From Gnetum montanum (lineage: Eukaryota; Streptophyta; Gnetopsida; Gnetales; Gnetaceae): 64,000 nucleotides of DNA. Of this stretch, positions 12,992 to 23,270 are shown one piece after another. The notes under the pieces were generated by a model. That model searched no databases. It was given only the letters and a program-made list of their open reading frames with translations, and was not told where the DNA came from. Position 1 is the stretch's first letter; every line of letters begins with the position of its first letter. The translations under genes were made by a program, and so were the position numbers. The DNA lies in NCBI GenBank assembly GCA_015680685.1, contig MNCI01027496.1, forward strand, positions 1,509,679 through 1,573,678. The letters run 5' to 3'.

Positions 12992-15269
12992 TTTAAAAAT
13001 CAACATACTAAAAAAGATAAGGAAAAGGCTAAACCAACAATGGCAGAGACTCAATGAACAGCTGCTCAGCAACAAGGTAAACTGCCTACCGCCCCCACTG
13101 GATACACTAAACCTCCCCCTAATGCTACACCTGGGCCGTCCACATCCCAAGACGCTACACTAGGCCAAGCGTAAAATTTTGAGAGGAGAGACCCCTCTCA
13201 GTACACACCACTGCCCATGAAACCTTCGTAACTGTTCGACCAGCTACTGAAGGTTGGGCTGATGAAGCATAAGCAGTTGTCCCCCGCGGCAATTCAGAGA
13301 CATGATCGATTTTGCCAATTGATCGATAACCTGGGCTTGGTAACCCTAGACGAGCCCCCAATTCCAAGAGGCTTCAGGGTAGATCGTTTCTATGAATAGC
13401 ATCAACAAAATGGACATGGCACAGACTATTGCTTCACTTTGAAGCAAGATATTCAACGAATGATCGATGCAGGCGAGATCACATTTGATGAGGTTAACCC
13501 AGTCAAACCGCAAAACCAGTCCATGGGTATATATAAAGATCCCTTGAACACCAAAGAAGCGCCCTACACGATCAACACTATTTACGTAGACAATAGCAGT
13601 GAAATGCCCAGGAAACCTTTCGTGGTTCATGTTCCCTCCACCCCGCAAATATCGTTACAAACTACATATCCCTCATGCGGTCCTCCTACCTCACGCAAAC
13701 CTTTTGTCATTTGAGTGCCTCCCACTGTGGTGACAACGCAAGTGCCACCCCAAACTAAACCGTGTGTCGTTAGGGTGCCTCCTACTGGTACAATTGCTGG
13801 CATGACACCGTCGAATCGGCTTACCCCCTTTGTGGTCTGGGTGCCACCAGCGATTGCTATGGCTAAGGCAACAATGGTGACCCACCCCATCCCATTTGTC
13901 ATTCAAGTCCCAAAACAATCCCACGTTCCAACTCCACATGCTCCCACGCAACCCACATGAGAATGCCTGGCAGACAGGCTCACGAGGGAATGTTTAGAGA
14001 AGGAACGTTTGGCAAAGGAACAATGACTGGCACTAAGGCCTCCGAAGCCAACCCCATTGAGCACAGTGCCTATGAATCCCACCAACAATGAACCAAACAC
14101 GTGCTGCAAAAGGGAAGAACTGAGAGCACAACCCATGTCAACGCCAACAGTCACCGAAAGCAACACAAATGCCACCTCGCGCGAGATACAGCTATTAGGT
14201 CCAATGGATCAAGTGGCTTTGGACAAGAATTCACCCAATGGCAAAGACTTAGCTAACACCTTGACGCAGGTCACCCAGGCCCTTAAACAAAATAATATGT
14301 CATTAAGCTTATATGACCTTGTCTTGACCTCATCAGTTCATCGTGAAGCCCTAGTACAAATGTTGACATTGATCCCTATTAGTGAGAACTTACCTGGGGA
14401 TGAGCCCTCTATACATGCGGTCATGTGTAAACACCAAGAATCCAAATCCAAATCATTAAACTTCCAACCTGAAAACATTAAAATAAACGAGAGAACAGGA
14501 GACGTCACTCATGAACCCATGTTCATAACCATACAAGTCAATCAGTTCAAGATACATCGGGTACGTGTAGACGATGGAGCAGCCACAAATGTGGTACCTT
14601 ACCCCGTTGTAGAACAGTTGGGCCTTACAGACTTAATCAAGCCAACGGCTACAACCTGTCTGAAGTCTTTTAATGGGTCATGAGTAGTGGTCAATGGTAC
14701 ATTGACCTTGGACTTCATAGCAGGGGATCGGTTCCCCACATTCGTTGACTTTGTGGTTATCGATGAGATGCCTGGCTTCAACTTAAACGTGGGGCAGCCC
14801 TGGTTAGCCCAATTAAAAGCGGTGTCTTCCCCCATCCATCAGGAAATTCACATACCATATGAAGGGGATGAGATCATTATCCATGGAAATACCACTACCT
14901 CCACCATCTCATCTCACACGGAAGCAAACCCAGGCTCCGATGTTAAATTCGAAGAGCCCGAACTACGTGACCCACAATGCGAACATAAACTTGAAAAACC
15001 TGTGACGAACAAAACAAACAACACCTGAAAGGATGACCAGCACATTGAGGGTGATTCCTCAGAAACCACGGAAACAACATCTAAAACAGAAGCATCCGAA
15101 AGTATTGACTTAAAACTCGCTCCATTAGACGTCTCCTGGTCAGAGTTACCTTTCAATGTAATCAGCGAAGGAGATGCTGAATATCGAATTGTCCCCGTTA
15201 AACACCATACTACCATGAAAACAAAAGAAAATAAAAAAGATGCTAAACAATTAGTAAACATGCGCCTTA

Positions 15270-15535
15270 GTCCGAAATGACGTTAAACTACCACATGTCC
15301 ACAATGACATAAAACTAGCCACGGTTAGAAATGGTCGGTCTACCAAGAAATCCACCAATATCATTTGAAATTTCCCTCATCGACACATGGCCCGAGATGG
15401 CCTTAAACTAGTGCATGGGGCCCGAAATGGCCTTAAACTAGAACATCAAGATTATAGTCCGTCATGACTTTAAACTGACACACAAGTACGCATGGCCCGA
15501 AACAGCCCTAAACTAGAGCACTTCTTGACGTTTTC
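15270..15535 (+). repeat. Dispersed CCGnnATGnCnTTAAACT motif cluster 1 (G1)
   Basis: Five to six imperfect copies of a motif like CCGAAATGGCCTTAAACTAG lie immediately after the gag-protease stop (for example near 15,270, 15,390, 15,420, 15,455 and 15,500). Related copies recur at 20,742-21,010 and 24,600-24,935, so the motif marks all three joints between G1 modules. Confidence 0.75.
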
Positions 15536-15959
15536 CTTCTCTCAATTCAGGTTCGGCCTCCGAAGTTATGCTCACATTATTGTGTTATTAATTACAGTTT
15601 TTCTTCACATTCCCCTTTTCACAATTATCCTTTGATTACAAGTATATTCCTACTGGCATCCCTACTTCGTGCATTACACTTAAACAACAAAGCAAACAAA
15701 ACATTTTACATTGCTGCATCATGTTTGCATTTAAACAAAAATAGCCAAAAGAACAAAAGATTTCCACTTTAAATCTACGTTTGTCAGTGTTCAAACAAAC
15801 TCAAAATTCAAAGAAAAAAAAATATATATATAGTCATATATAGTTGGACAATTATAACAGTTAACTGATTCCACTCATCAATTCATGTACAACCCAAGGC
15901 AAAACATTTAGTTTACAACTCATGTAAAAATATGAGCCATGATAATATCAAAATGAAAA
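15536..15959 (-). other. A/T-rich spacer, probable 3' UTR of the antisense gene
   Basis: No coding signal is visible. On the minus strand this follows the TAG at 15,960-15,962 and includes a T-run with TATATATATA (plus strand about 15,820-15,840), fitting a plant 3' UTR and polyadenylation region. A CTCTCAATTCAG tract at 15,539-15,550 looks like a 3' splice site on the plus strand, with no obvious exon after it. Confidence 0.4.
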
Positions 15960-18900
15960 CTAAACATCAAGGTTGGGAGGGCTATCCCCTTCAGACTCTT
16001 CGGCACCATGGGTCCCTGCTCCGCTGGGGCCACCTTCTTGAACATCGTCATCTCCCTGACCCTATGAAAAGGTAAAAGAAAATAGTCAACACAAAAAGGA
16101 AAGAGAAAAATCCCAAATGTTATTAAACGAACAAAATTCACAAGAATAAACTGCTTATCGTAGGAGACCCCCCTAAACCAAATTCCAACTGACGAAGAAT
16201 TTCTTCCTCGGAGACACTAGCCTAGTCAGTCCCATTGAGACCCAGATAGACGTTCACTAAGGCCTTCCCTTTGTCAACCGCCGACCATGTGGGATGTTTC
16301 AAGGGAAATTCACCCACAGAGACCTCCTCGGAAGCAGTCATATTTACCCTCTTGGGTGATTCCATCTTAACTATGGTATGCTTGGCAAATGTATCAAATG
16401 CAGTGCGTAGACCCAGACCCTCTACGAACATCTCAAGCTGACACTTCTCTATAGATACCTCTTTTAGCGATTTCTTATAATGATACTTATGGGTCTTTTC
16501 ATCTTGACCCCACTTCTACACCTTAGAAGCGAAAGACTTCTAATCCTTAATCTTAAGGTTCAATAAATCTATCTAGGCCTTACGCTCTGCTAGCTCCCGA
16601 GTCAGTGACACATGGCGATTCAGCAAGTTCCAATATCTGGTATAAGTGATCTCAGAAGTTCGCCAAGAATGATCACTTGTTAATCTGGCCGAGGTGAACT
16701 CATAAAGGGATTTGAGATCATCACGTTCGGCCGATAACTCAGAAACCTCTCTTTCCCTTGCCTGGATCTGCAACCATAGCTGTTCAATGGCACGCCTACA
16801 GGTCCAAAGCGATTTGGTGTTATGCACAAGACATTCTGCCACATCATCATAGACTTGTCTCGGTACTTGTTCAACTTCTGGCGGTAGTGCAGGCAAGCTA
16901 TCAATACAAATAGCCTCAGATGGATCCCACTTTAGTTTAGCCCCTACCCACACGAAAAAAACAAGCATTAGACCTTAGATGGTAAAAAAGAATGTGAAAA
17001 TCAAAGGAAGCAAAACGCTTGAGACGTCTGTACCTATTTCAGGGTGAGCTTGCTGAATGTGTTTAACCACCTCGTCAATGATACTGGTGACAAAATCCAT
17101 TTTGCTTGGCATTTTGGTCCAAGTAAACGGTTCATGAGTGCGAGATGGACTAGCTTCAATGGTTGTTTCAGGGGGAACCACTATCATAGGCACTTCTAAC
17201 CGCATCGTAGGAATCGTCCTAGTTTTAATATCTTCGTCTGAAAGAGATAAAAAACATAAAATTAAAACACTAAATAATGGAAACAACGATTTACAAGGCA
17301 AAAAAATAAAAATAAAACAAAAAATATACCAGATTCTTTGTTTCCTTACCAATTCGGAGGGTTGCCGAGGTCCAATCTTCCCCTGAGGAAGCCATCAAAC
17401 ATTTCATCAACACCATATCGGTCATCGACTAGTTCTATCTCTGTGGTGTCTTATGCCACTTCTTCGGTCACTTCCACCTGATCTTTGCTGACCTCTTCAA
17501 TTAAATCCATTGGGACTTCCTTCTCCTCGATAATCATTTCTAGCTCCTGTCTTCTCACTTCTGGAGTTAGTTCTAAAGACATTCATAGATCCAACATTAG
17601 TTTCATGTAAACGGTTAAAAAAGAAAAAAAATGAATAAGACAAAAATAACGATGATGGCAATAAAACAAGTGCATCAAGGTTACTTACCTCGCGTAGGCA
17701 TTTTAAATCGTATATGCTTCACCCTTGTCTCTTCTACAGTCGGGGCCACCTCTCTAGGGCGTTCGTGCTTCTGAACCTTCGATTTGGCTTTCCCGATGGT
17801 CTCCCTGATCACCCGATTAGCCCTCCTAGCGGTGTAGGGCACATTATCTGGTTCCAACCCCATGTTGTCATGTGTATGGATTGAACCACCAGATGACCCC
17901 TCTGTTGTGACAGAAACTGATTCATCGATCCCCTTGGGTGCATCTTGAGACTCAATAAATGGCTAATCCATGGGCGAGATAATTGAGTATGATCCCGCAA
18001 AACATATTTGTTATCTACACGAACCACTAAAAATTCGGCCAGGCGACGTAGATAACTGATGAAGAATGTGAAAGTAAAATGGGATTACGCCTCAACGTTT
18101 GAACGCAACCACACTATCTCCCCATGGAAACTGGACAGCAAAAACTGGGCCCAATTATAACGCATCCCGGTCTCTAAAATGGTCTGCATGATGCGCATGG
18201 CTTCCACCCTAAGACTCTTCACTTGAGATAGGGATTTAGGAAACACCCGTGCCCTAAACAGGGGATACAGTTCATTGACTTCCACCACCTTTGATGTTCC
18301 CTACATTGGGAACCCCTTAGAGCCCTTGAGAACACCCAACCAATCTTCCAGCTCACACACCACATGGAGCTCCTTCTACGCCCTGTCCAAAACCACGGTC
18401 ACACCATCTGTCGGGACACCGAAGAGGTCTGAAAAGAACTGGCTGACAGATGAAAAACTATTTTGACACCCTTGATACGGGTGCTGTAGTAAGTGATAGA
18501 GTCATCAAATGAATCAACAATTCCAATCATTTCAGTTACAGAGACATCAAGGCTTGGGGTTGTGAATAGCTCCATGAGGCTGGCATCATTGAAACAATAG
18601 ACGATAGGCAGTGGGGCATTGGTACGTAACCATCACTGCGCCTTGTTGACTTTCCCAAATTTCATGGACAAGGTGCTCTCAGTCCGCCCTGTCGTGATAG
18701 TGTCTCCACCAGGGGAACATTAACTGTAAGCACAATGTAAAACCATAGCACCAGTATAACCAACGTTGCAGCCGAACAAACAAACTAAGGCGTTAGAGAA
18801 ATATCATCACTTACCTTCAGTCATGGGATTCATATTGCTAGGAGCCAAATCAGTATCATGGGGGAAAATCGGTCCATTACGTGACCAATCCCCATGCAGC

Positions 18901-19161
18901 CACCCCTGAGCCACGCATTGCGCAAACGCCTTGGATAACTATTTATGAAAATGAACGATGTCACCTTTAGTCTGAGCTAATACAGCTCCACAGAGAGTGG
19001 GACCTACCATGAAGGTCTCTAAAGCGGTGTGAGCTAGTGCAAGTCCATCGTCACCTAGGCATATTCCATCTTTGTCAACTTGGGGCCTGCAAAAGAACGG
19101 TCATCAGAACAGGAGCAAACACTAAACAACAGAATAGAAACGACAAATTAAACAACCTTAC

Positions 19162-19611
19162 CTCTCCACCCTGTACATCGTGCCCGGAGGGTTCTGAAAT
19201 AATGTGTGCGCACGAGTGGCTAAAAATAAGGTGCTATTGAGATAGTAAGGGCCACATGGCAATAAGTCCCATACACATGATAACGGATGGGTAGATCTGG
19301 GCCCTCGAAAGAGACCGTCCTCAATCGCAAGCGGTCCCTCGTCAATGTCCATCATGAAAGCCATAACGCCGCTTGAAGATCCTAGGAACATTATCTCAAG
19401 CATGCTTCGCGTTATTTTTTCACTTAGATGGGACCATATTACTACCCTGAATCTGTCTAAAATGAAGGCAAAAAACTCACAGGACCCTTCCTTGAACCAT
19501 ACCCCATTGTTATCAATAGTCATATTAGGGGCAGGTTCGTTGGAATCAATGGGCCCGAACCAAGCCAGAATCCCAAGCAGCTCAACCACTAAGAGGAAAG
19601 GCTTAGGATCC
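19162..19611 (-). pseudogene. Exon A of antisense gene: degenerate NIF/FCP1-type HAD domain
   Basis: The exon starts after TATTTGCAG and ends at GAG|GTAAGG. Its 150 residues read, in family order: FLLVVELLGILAW (motif I, where DLxG is expected; here E-L-L-G), CEFFAFILDRFRVVIWSHL (EFL..C..RF.V.IWSS in the family), PLSCVWDLL (the K.L.KVW element), and LNSTLFLATRAHTLFQNPP then GTMY (motif IV NTLLLDDSPYKALLNPP-T-IF, with D-D replaced by A-T). The order and spacing fit the NLI-interacting-factor/FCP1 phosphatase family, recalled from knowledge of that family. The missing aspartates argue against phosphatase activity. A profile search would decide. Confidence 0.55.
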
Positions 19612-19715
19612 CTGCAAATACCCAAAATGCCATGGTAAATCAATTCTACGCGAAAATGAAATAATGAAATGAAGTTCCACATTTGGGGCCAATACTTCAA
19701 AAAAAGTTGCAAATT

Positions 19716-19893
19716 GTTTACACTCAGCGTGTAGACCCTGCATGCTGGAAAACTATTTGCACTCAGCGTGTGGACCCTGCACACTGAAAAACTATTTATG
19801 CTCAATGTGCAGACCCTGCACACTAGAAAACTATTTGCGCTCAGCGTGCAGACCCTATACACTGGAAAACTATTTACGCTCAGCGTCGTTCTC
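19716..19893 (-). repeat. 39-bp tandem repeat upstream of exon A
   Basis: Five units have an exact 39-bp period (CTCAGCG-type motif at 19,723, 19,762, 19,801, 19,840 and 19,879). The unit has the form AAAACTATTTGCACTCAGCG followed by TG-GACCCTGCACACTGG. It reads as a 13-residue protein repeat on the minus strand but lies in the interval before the exon A acceptor, so it is probably intronic. The ACGCTG/CAGCGT words echo the G1 LTR and leader repeats. Confidence 0.85.
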
Positions 19894-20189
19894 GTACGCT
19901 GAAACATACAACCAGAGACCTCACGCAAATCCCATATGCCCAAATAGCAAATACGAAAGAAAGCAATTAACCAAGGCAAGATCACAGCCGACCTGCACGC
20001 TAATCCAGGCCACGATGGAATCCTAGGCCTAGGCAAACACTGAAGCATGGCCTCACTTTCCTCTGCGAAGGTCAAGCTGGGCTCCTTCCTTCCGTGGCCT
20101 TCTACTTCCTTTCCCTTACCCATCGCTTTACACCGAGCTGAACCCTGCACACTAGGGTTTGGTCCTTTACGCCGAGCTGAACCTTGCAT

Positions 20190-20741
20190 GCTGGGGTTTG
20201 GTATGCTGGGGTTTTAACCCTGCACGCTCGGGTCTAATCTTGTACGCTACACTGAACACTACACGCCGAAGATGACTGTGCCTTCACGTCGTCGCTGTGG
20301 TTCTGAGGTTCACGTTAAAACTGTTGTTTGATGTCCACATTCACGCTGAAACTATCACCTGAAATGTATGTTCACGCTGCGACTTGGGTTTACACTCACG
20401 CCGCGACTTGGATTTACGCTCACGCTGCAACTTGGGTTTACACTCATGCTACGATTTGGCTCATGTTCACACTGCCTTTGTTGACTGACAGGTTCATGCT
20501 CACACCTTGCATTATATATATATCGCCATGTTGACCCCACCACCATTACCACCAGCTTGAATATTTTATTCAATTTAATCAAAATTAATCAAAGTACAAA
20601 GTACGGGCAAATGGAAAAGAAAAATAACAAGATAATGAACACTACCACATACCATATTCCCTTGCAAAGAAATTCTGGTTGCCCACACTAAACATTTTGG
20701 CGCAAACTCCTCAATCAACTAGACATCATCAACGAACGGTT
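20190..20741 (-). promoter_or_regulatory. Probable promoter region of the antisense gene
   Basis: On the minus strand a TATA-like stretch (plus strand ATTATATATATA, 20,511-20,522) lies about 325 bp upstream of ATG 20,189, leaving room for a 5' UTR. 20,340-20,500 holds irregular repeats of TTCACGCTGCGACTTGG type. No other gene is visible. Assignment as a promoter is inference from position and the TATA. Confidence 0.4.
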
Positions 20742-21010
20742 AAATGGCCCGGTAAGGCCTTAAACTACCACATACGGCTCGGTAAGGCCTTAAACTGCCA
20801 CATTCGGCCTGGTAAGGCCTTAAACTACCACATTCGGCCCGGTAAGGCCTTAAACTACATTTGGCCCGGTAAGGTCTTAAATTGCCACATTTGGCCCGGT
20901 AAGGTCTTAAACTGCAACATACGGCCCGGTAAGGCCTTAAATTGCCACATTTGGCAGGGTAAGGCCTTAAACTTCCACATTCGGCCCGGTAAGGCCTTAA
21001 ACTGCCATGC
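20742..21010 (+). repeat. 30-bp tandem repeat, motif cluster 2 (G1)
   Basis: Nine copies of GGCCCGGTAAGGCCTTAAAC with TGCCACATTC have GGTAAGG at 20,751, 20,781, 20,811, 20,841, 20,868 (one 27-bp unit), 20,898, 20,928, 20,958 and 20,988. Because 30 is a multiple of three, open frames on both strands read 10-residue repeats; these are not genes. It lies between the antisense gene and the pol exon. Confidence 0.92.
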
Positions 21011-21099
21011 GTCCAGGTATGATGATAAACTACCACCGCATACGTACACATAATTTACGTTGCTTAGAAGTGTGTAACAACCCCTACTAGCTCACTCTG

Positions 21100-21117
21100 C
21101 CCTCTGTTTATTGACAG
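21100..21117 (+). promoter_or_regulatory. Putative 3' splice site before G1 pol
   Basis: CCCTCTGTTTATTGACAG ends at 21,117: a pyrimidine tract followed by CAG. The frame opens directly after it (GASLMDYQHLFTPL...) and runs into the RT reading frame with a single TGA. Ogre elements are known to splice out an intron between protease and RT. This acceptor fits that model, but I could not pick a convincing donor near 15,028-15,280. Confidence 0.55.
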
Positions 21118-22410
21118 GAGCAAGCCTGATGGATTACCAGCATCTATTCACACCATTGACCATCGATTGACCATATGGAAAGATCACAAGAGAAATCAAC
21201 ATAAAGTCTATCAACTTAGGTACATCAACAGACAATACATTCGTAGCCTCAACGCAACAAACATTAGACAGCTATGAAGGTGTGACAAGATCCTTGGACA
21301 TAGAACCTGATAGCATCACTAAAGATCCTTTAACTGAAACCCCCGTAACCATGCCTGACGACGAAGTTAAGATATTAAAATTGAGCACATTATTGCCACC
21401 CCAACTTGCTAAAGGTATAGAACACATGCTTCGAGACAACATAAAAGCATTCACTTGGTCTCACACTGACATGCCTGGGTTAGATCCTCGAATCGTACAA
21501 CACAATATTATACTCAATCCAAAATTAAGGCCAGTGAAACAAAAAGCACGAAAGGTTAAGCCTGAGGTAGCATTGGCAGTTCGCAATGAGATCACCAGAC
21601 TTTATCAGGCTGGTTCATACGGGCTGTTGACTATGCTGACTGGGTATCCAACATGGTCATTATTCCAAAGAAGAATGGAAACATCCGCCTTTGCATTGAC
21701 TTCTGGGATCTCAATGTCGCAACCATAAAAGATGATTTCCCCCTGCCTAGCATTGATCAACTAGTTGATTCGACCGCTGGACATGCCTTGTTATCTTTCA
21801 TGGATGGATTTTTAGGATATAACCAGATACGCATTAACCCGGAACATTAGCTCAGGACTACCTTTATGACACCATGGGGTACTTTTTGTTAGACGATGAT
21901 GCCATTCGGTCTCAAGAATGCCGGGGCCACATATCAAAGGGCAATGACATTTATTTTTAGCGATTACATACTTCATTCACTCAATGAGTATGTGGATGAC
22001 ATTGCAATTAAATCAAAAACACCAGAGCAACACATCCAAGACTTAGATTTGGTCCTAAAAAGTTGCTTAAAATATGAACTTAGGCTCAACCTAAAGAAAT
22101 GTGTCTTCGGGGTAAAAACGGGCAAGATGCTAGGTTTTGTAGTGTCAGAAATAGGAATACGAGTAGATCCAGATAAGGTTAAAGCTGTCATCAATCTAAA
22201 ACCACCAAGCAACCTTACGGAACTTCGAGGTCTACAAGGTAGATTACAGTTCATCAGGCATTTCATAGAAAAACTGATGGACAAGTTGAAACCTATGAAC
22301 CATTTGCTACGAAAGAATGTCCACTTTGAATGGACTCCACAATGCCAGGAAGCATTTGATAACATTAAAACGACACTTGTTCAACTACCGACAGTGTACC
22401 CTCCATAGAA
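21118..22410 (+). pseudogene. pol-RT: G1 reverse transcriptase
   Basis: The N-terminal linker contains PPQLAKGIEHMLRDNIKAFT, DMPGLDPRIVQHNIILNP and KARKVKPEVALAVRNEI. The palm follows with MVIIPKKNGNIRLCIDF, DDFPLPSIDQLVD, MDGFLGYNQI and MPFGLKNAGATYQRAM. The catalytic box is EYVDDIAIKS at about 21,986-22,015 and the thumb is KMLGFVVSEIGIRVDPDKVK. This is the Tat-type RT that copies the element RNA to DNA. The frame shifts near 21,615-21,650 and again near 22,408, and TAG 21,849 interrupts it. The YVDD motif itself is intact. Confidence 0.9.
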
Positions 22411-23270
22411 CAATAAACCTTTCAACTACCGATCATGTCTATGCTTTGTCAGAAACGAGAAGATGGAACCGAAGTCCCTGTGTACTATTTAAGCCACGCA
22501 TTAGTGGCCCATGAAAAAAAGTAGAACGAGGTGGAGAGGTCATGTTTAGCCCTTGTCTTTTCCCTAAAGAAATGGCGACATTACCTCTTCCATAACCAAG
22601 TCAACATAATCTGCAAAGATAATATGCTCAGAGCCATCACCGGTAACATTTACGAGTCAAGCAGAATAGCGCGTTGGAAAGCCATGATAGCTGAATTCAA
22701 CCTACATTACATATCGCAGTCATCAGTCAAGGGTCAAGCCATAGCGAACCAAGTGACTACATCACCAACACATGATCAAGCAACAATAGAGCCAGAGTTT
22801 CTAAACGAAAACATGAGCACGATAGACATAGTGCCCGATGATTACGAAGCCATTTTAAACTTTGATGGAGCATCCACCTCTCGAGGGGGAAGTGCTGTCA
22901 CTGTCATCACCTATGCCTCTGGGGAGATCTGATCCTTTGCTTACCGCTTCAACTTTCACTGTACCAACAACATAGCAGAGTATGAGGATCTCCTTAGGGG
23001 CCTTACGGCAACGTTAGCTTCCAACATCACATGACTTGTCGTCAGAGGAGACTCACAACTAGTTTTAAACCAAGTCACAGACGTCTATACATGTAAAGCA
23101 CAACATTTACAACCATACTGTGATTTGGCTAAGCACTTACTGAAGCGATTCAAAAGTATAGATGTGCAACATGTTTCCAGAAACGATAACACCATTGCAG
23201 ATGCACTTGCCACGCTAGCTCTAAACATATCACCAAGCATGTTCCACATGTTGCCTAGCGCCATAATCAG
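22411..23270 (+). pseudogene. pol-RH/aRH: G1 RNase H and second archaeal-type RNase H
   Basis: The first RNase H is degraded; its C-terminal half is seen as CLALVFSLKKWRHYLFHNQV and IICKDNMLRAITGN at 22,531-22,680. A spacer is followed by a second RNase H with NFDGASTSRGGSAVTV (catalytic D in the first strand), NIAEYEDLLRGL (E), RGDSQLVLNQV (D) and HVSRNDNTIADALATLA. The presence of this second domain between RH and integrase is the hallmark of the Tat clade. One TGA (22,930) interrupts it. Confidence 0.85.

Larger units (their letters stand above)
11140..15280 (+). pseudogene. gag-PR: G1 gag-protease polyprotein
   Basis: The probable start is ATG 11,140 (MNTANPNASTEP). A Pro/Gln-rich N-terminal half is followed by a retrotransposon gag capsid domain at about 12,440-12,880 (YNGEGDPNGHLVTFRLESLL, RALDWYRALPHNSISSLEDL). 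Near 13,390-13,480 is a degraded knuckle-like segment (HQQNGHGTDYCFTLKQDI). The protease runs about 14,500-14,990, with VRVDDGAATNVVP (active site D-D-G-A in place of D-S/T-G-A) and FNLNVGQPWLAQLKAV. The product would assemble the particle and mature the polyproteins. Reading frames shift only at two single-N junctions (12,107 and 12,936), where duplicated sequence adds 41 and 56 bases. Elsewhere only stop codons interrupt it, down to TGA at 15,278-15,280. This is unusually frame-clean decay. Confidence 0.85.
15960..20189 (-). pseudogene. Antisense multi-exon gene inside G1, NIF/FCP1-like domain plus coiled coil
   Basis: Coding blocks on the minus strand are separated by plausible GT-AG introns. 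They are: a first block starting at ATG 20,189 or the ATG near 20,126 (MGKGKEVEGHGRKEP), then A 19,611-19,162, B 19,086-18,815, C 18,723 (or 18,703)-17,689, D 17,572-17,350, E 17,237-17,034, F 16,943 to about 16,142, and G 16,061-15,960 (acidic tail ending SPPNLDV). Donors read GTAAGG, GTAAGT, GTAAGT, GTAAGG and GTACAG; acceptors include TTTTGCAG, CTTTCAG and TTCATAG. Joins A-B, C-D and E-F keep the frame; D-E is off by one, so an indel or another site is possible. Block F is a long helical, coiled-coil region (EREVSELSAERDDLKSLYEF). A few TAG/TAA stops show decay. Function in the element is unknown. Confidence 0.65.

Noticed and set aside
16573-17352. Two unrelated minus-strand genes at 16,573-16,968 and 16,975-17,352
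   Set aside because: An intron GTACAG...GGGTAG between 17,033 and 16,944 joins them in frame, so they are exons of one gene.
19158-20189. A single 343-codon protein on the minus strand
   Set aside because: The frame runs through the 39-bp array and across a clear TTTGCAG acceptor at 19,612. I treat only 19,162-19,611 and a short first block as exons.
20742-21010. CRISPR-like regular 30-bp repeats
   Set aside because: Units are contiguous with no unique spacers, in a plant retrotransposon; it is a minisatellite.
20679-21053. Open frames on both strands across the 30-bp array (124 and 103 codons)
   Set aside because: Openness follows from the period being a multiple of three and stop-free units; the frames read decapeptide repeats with no domain.
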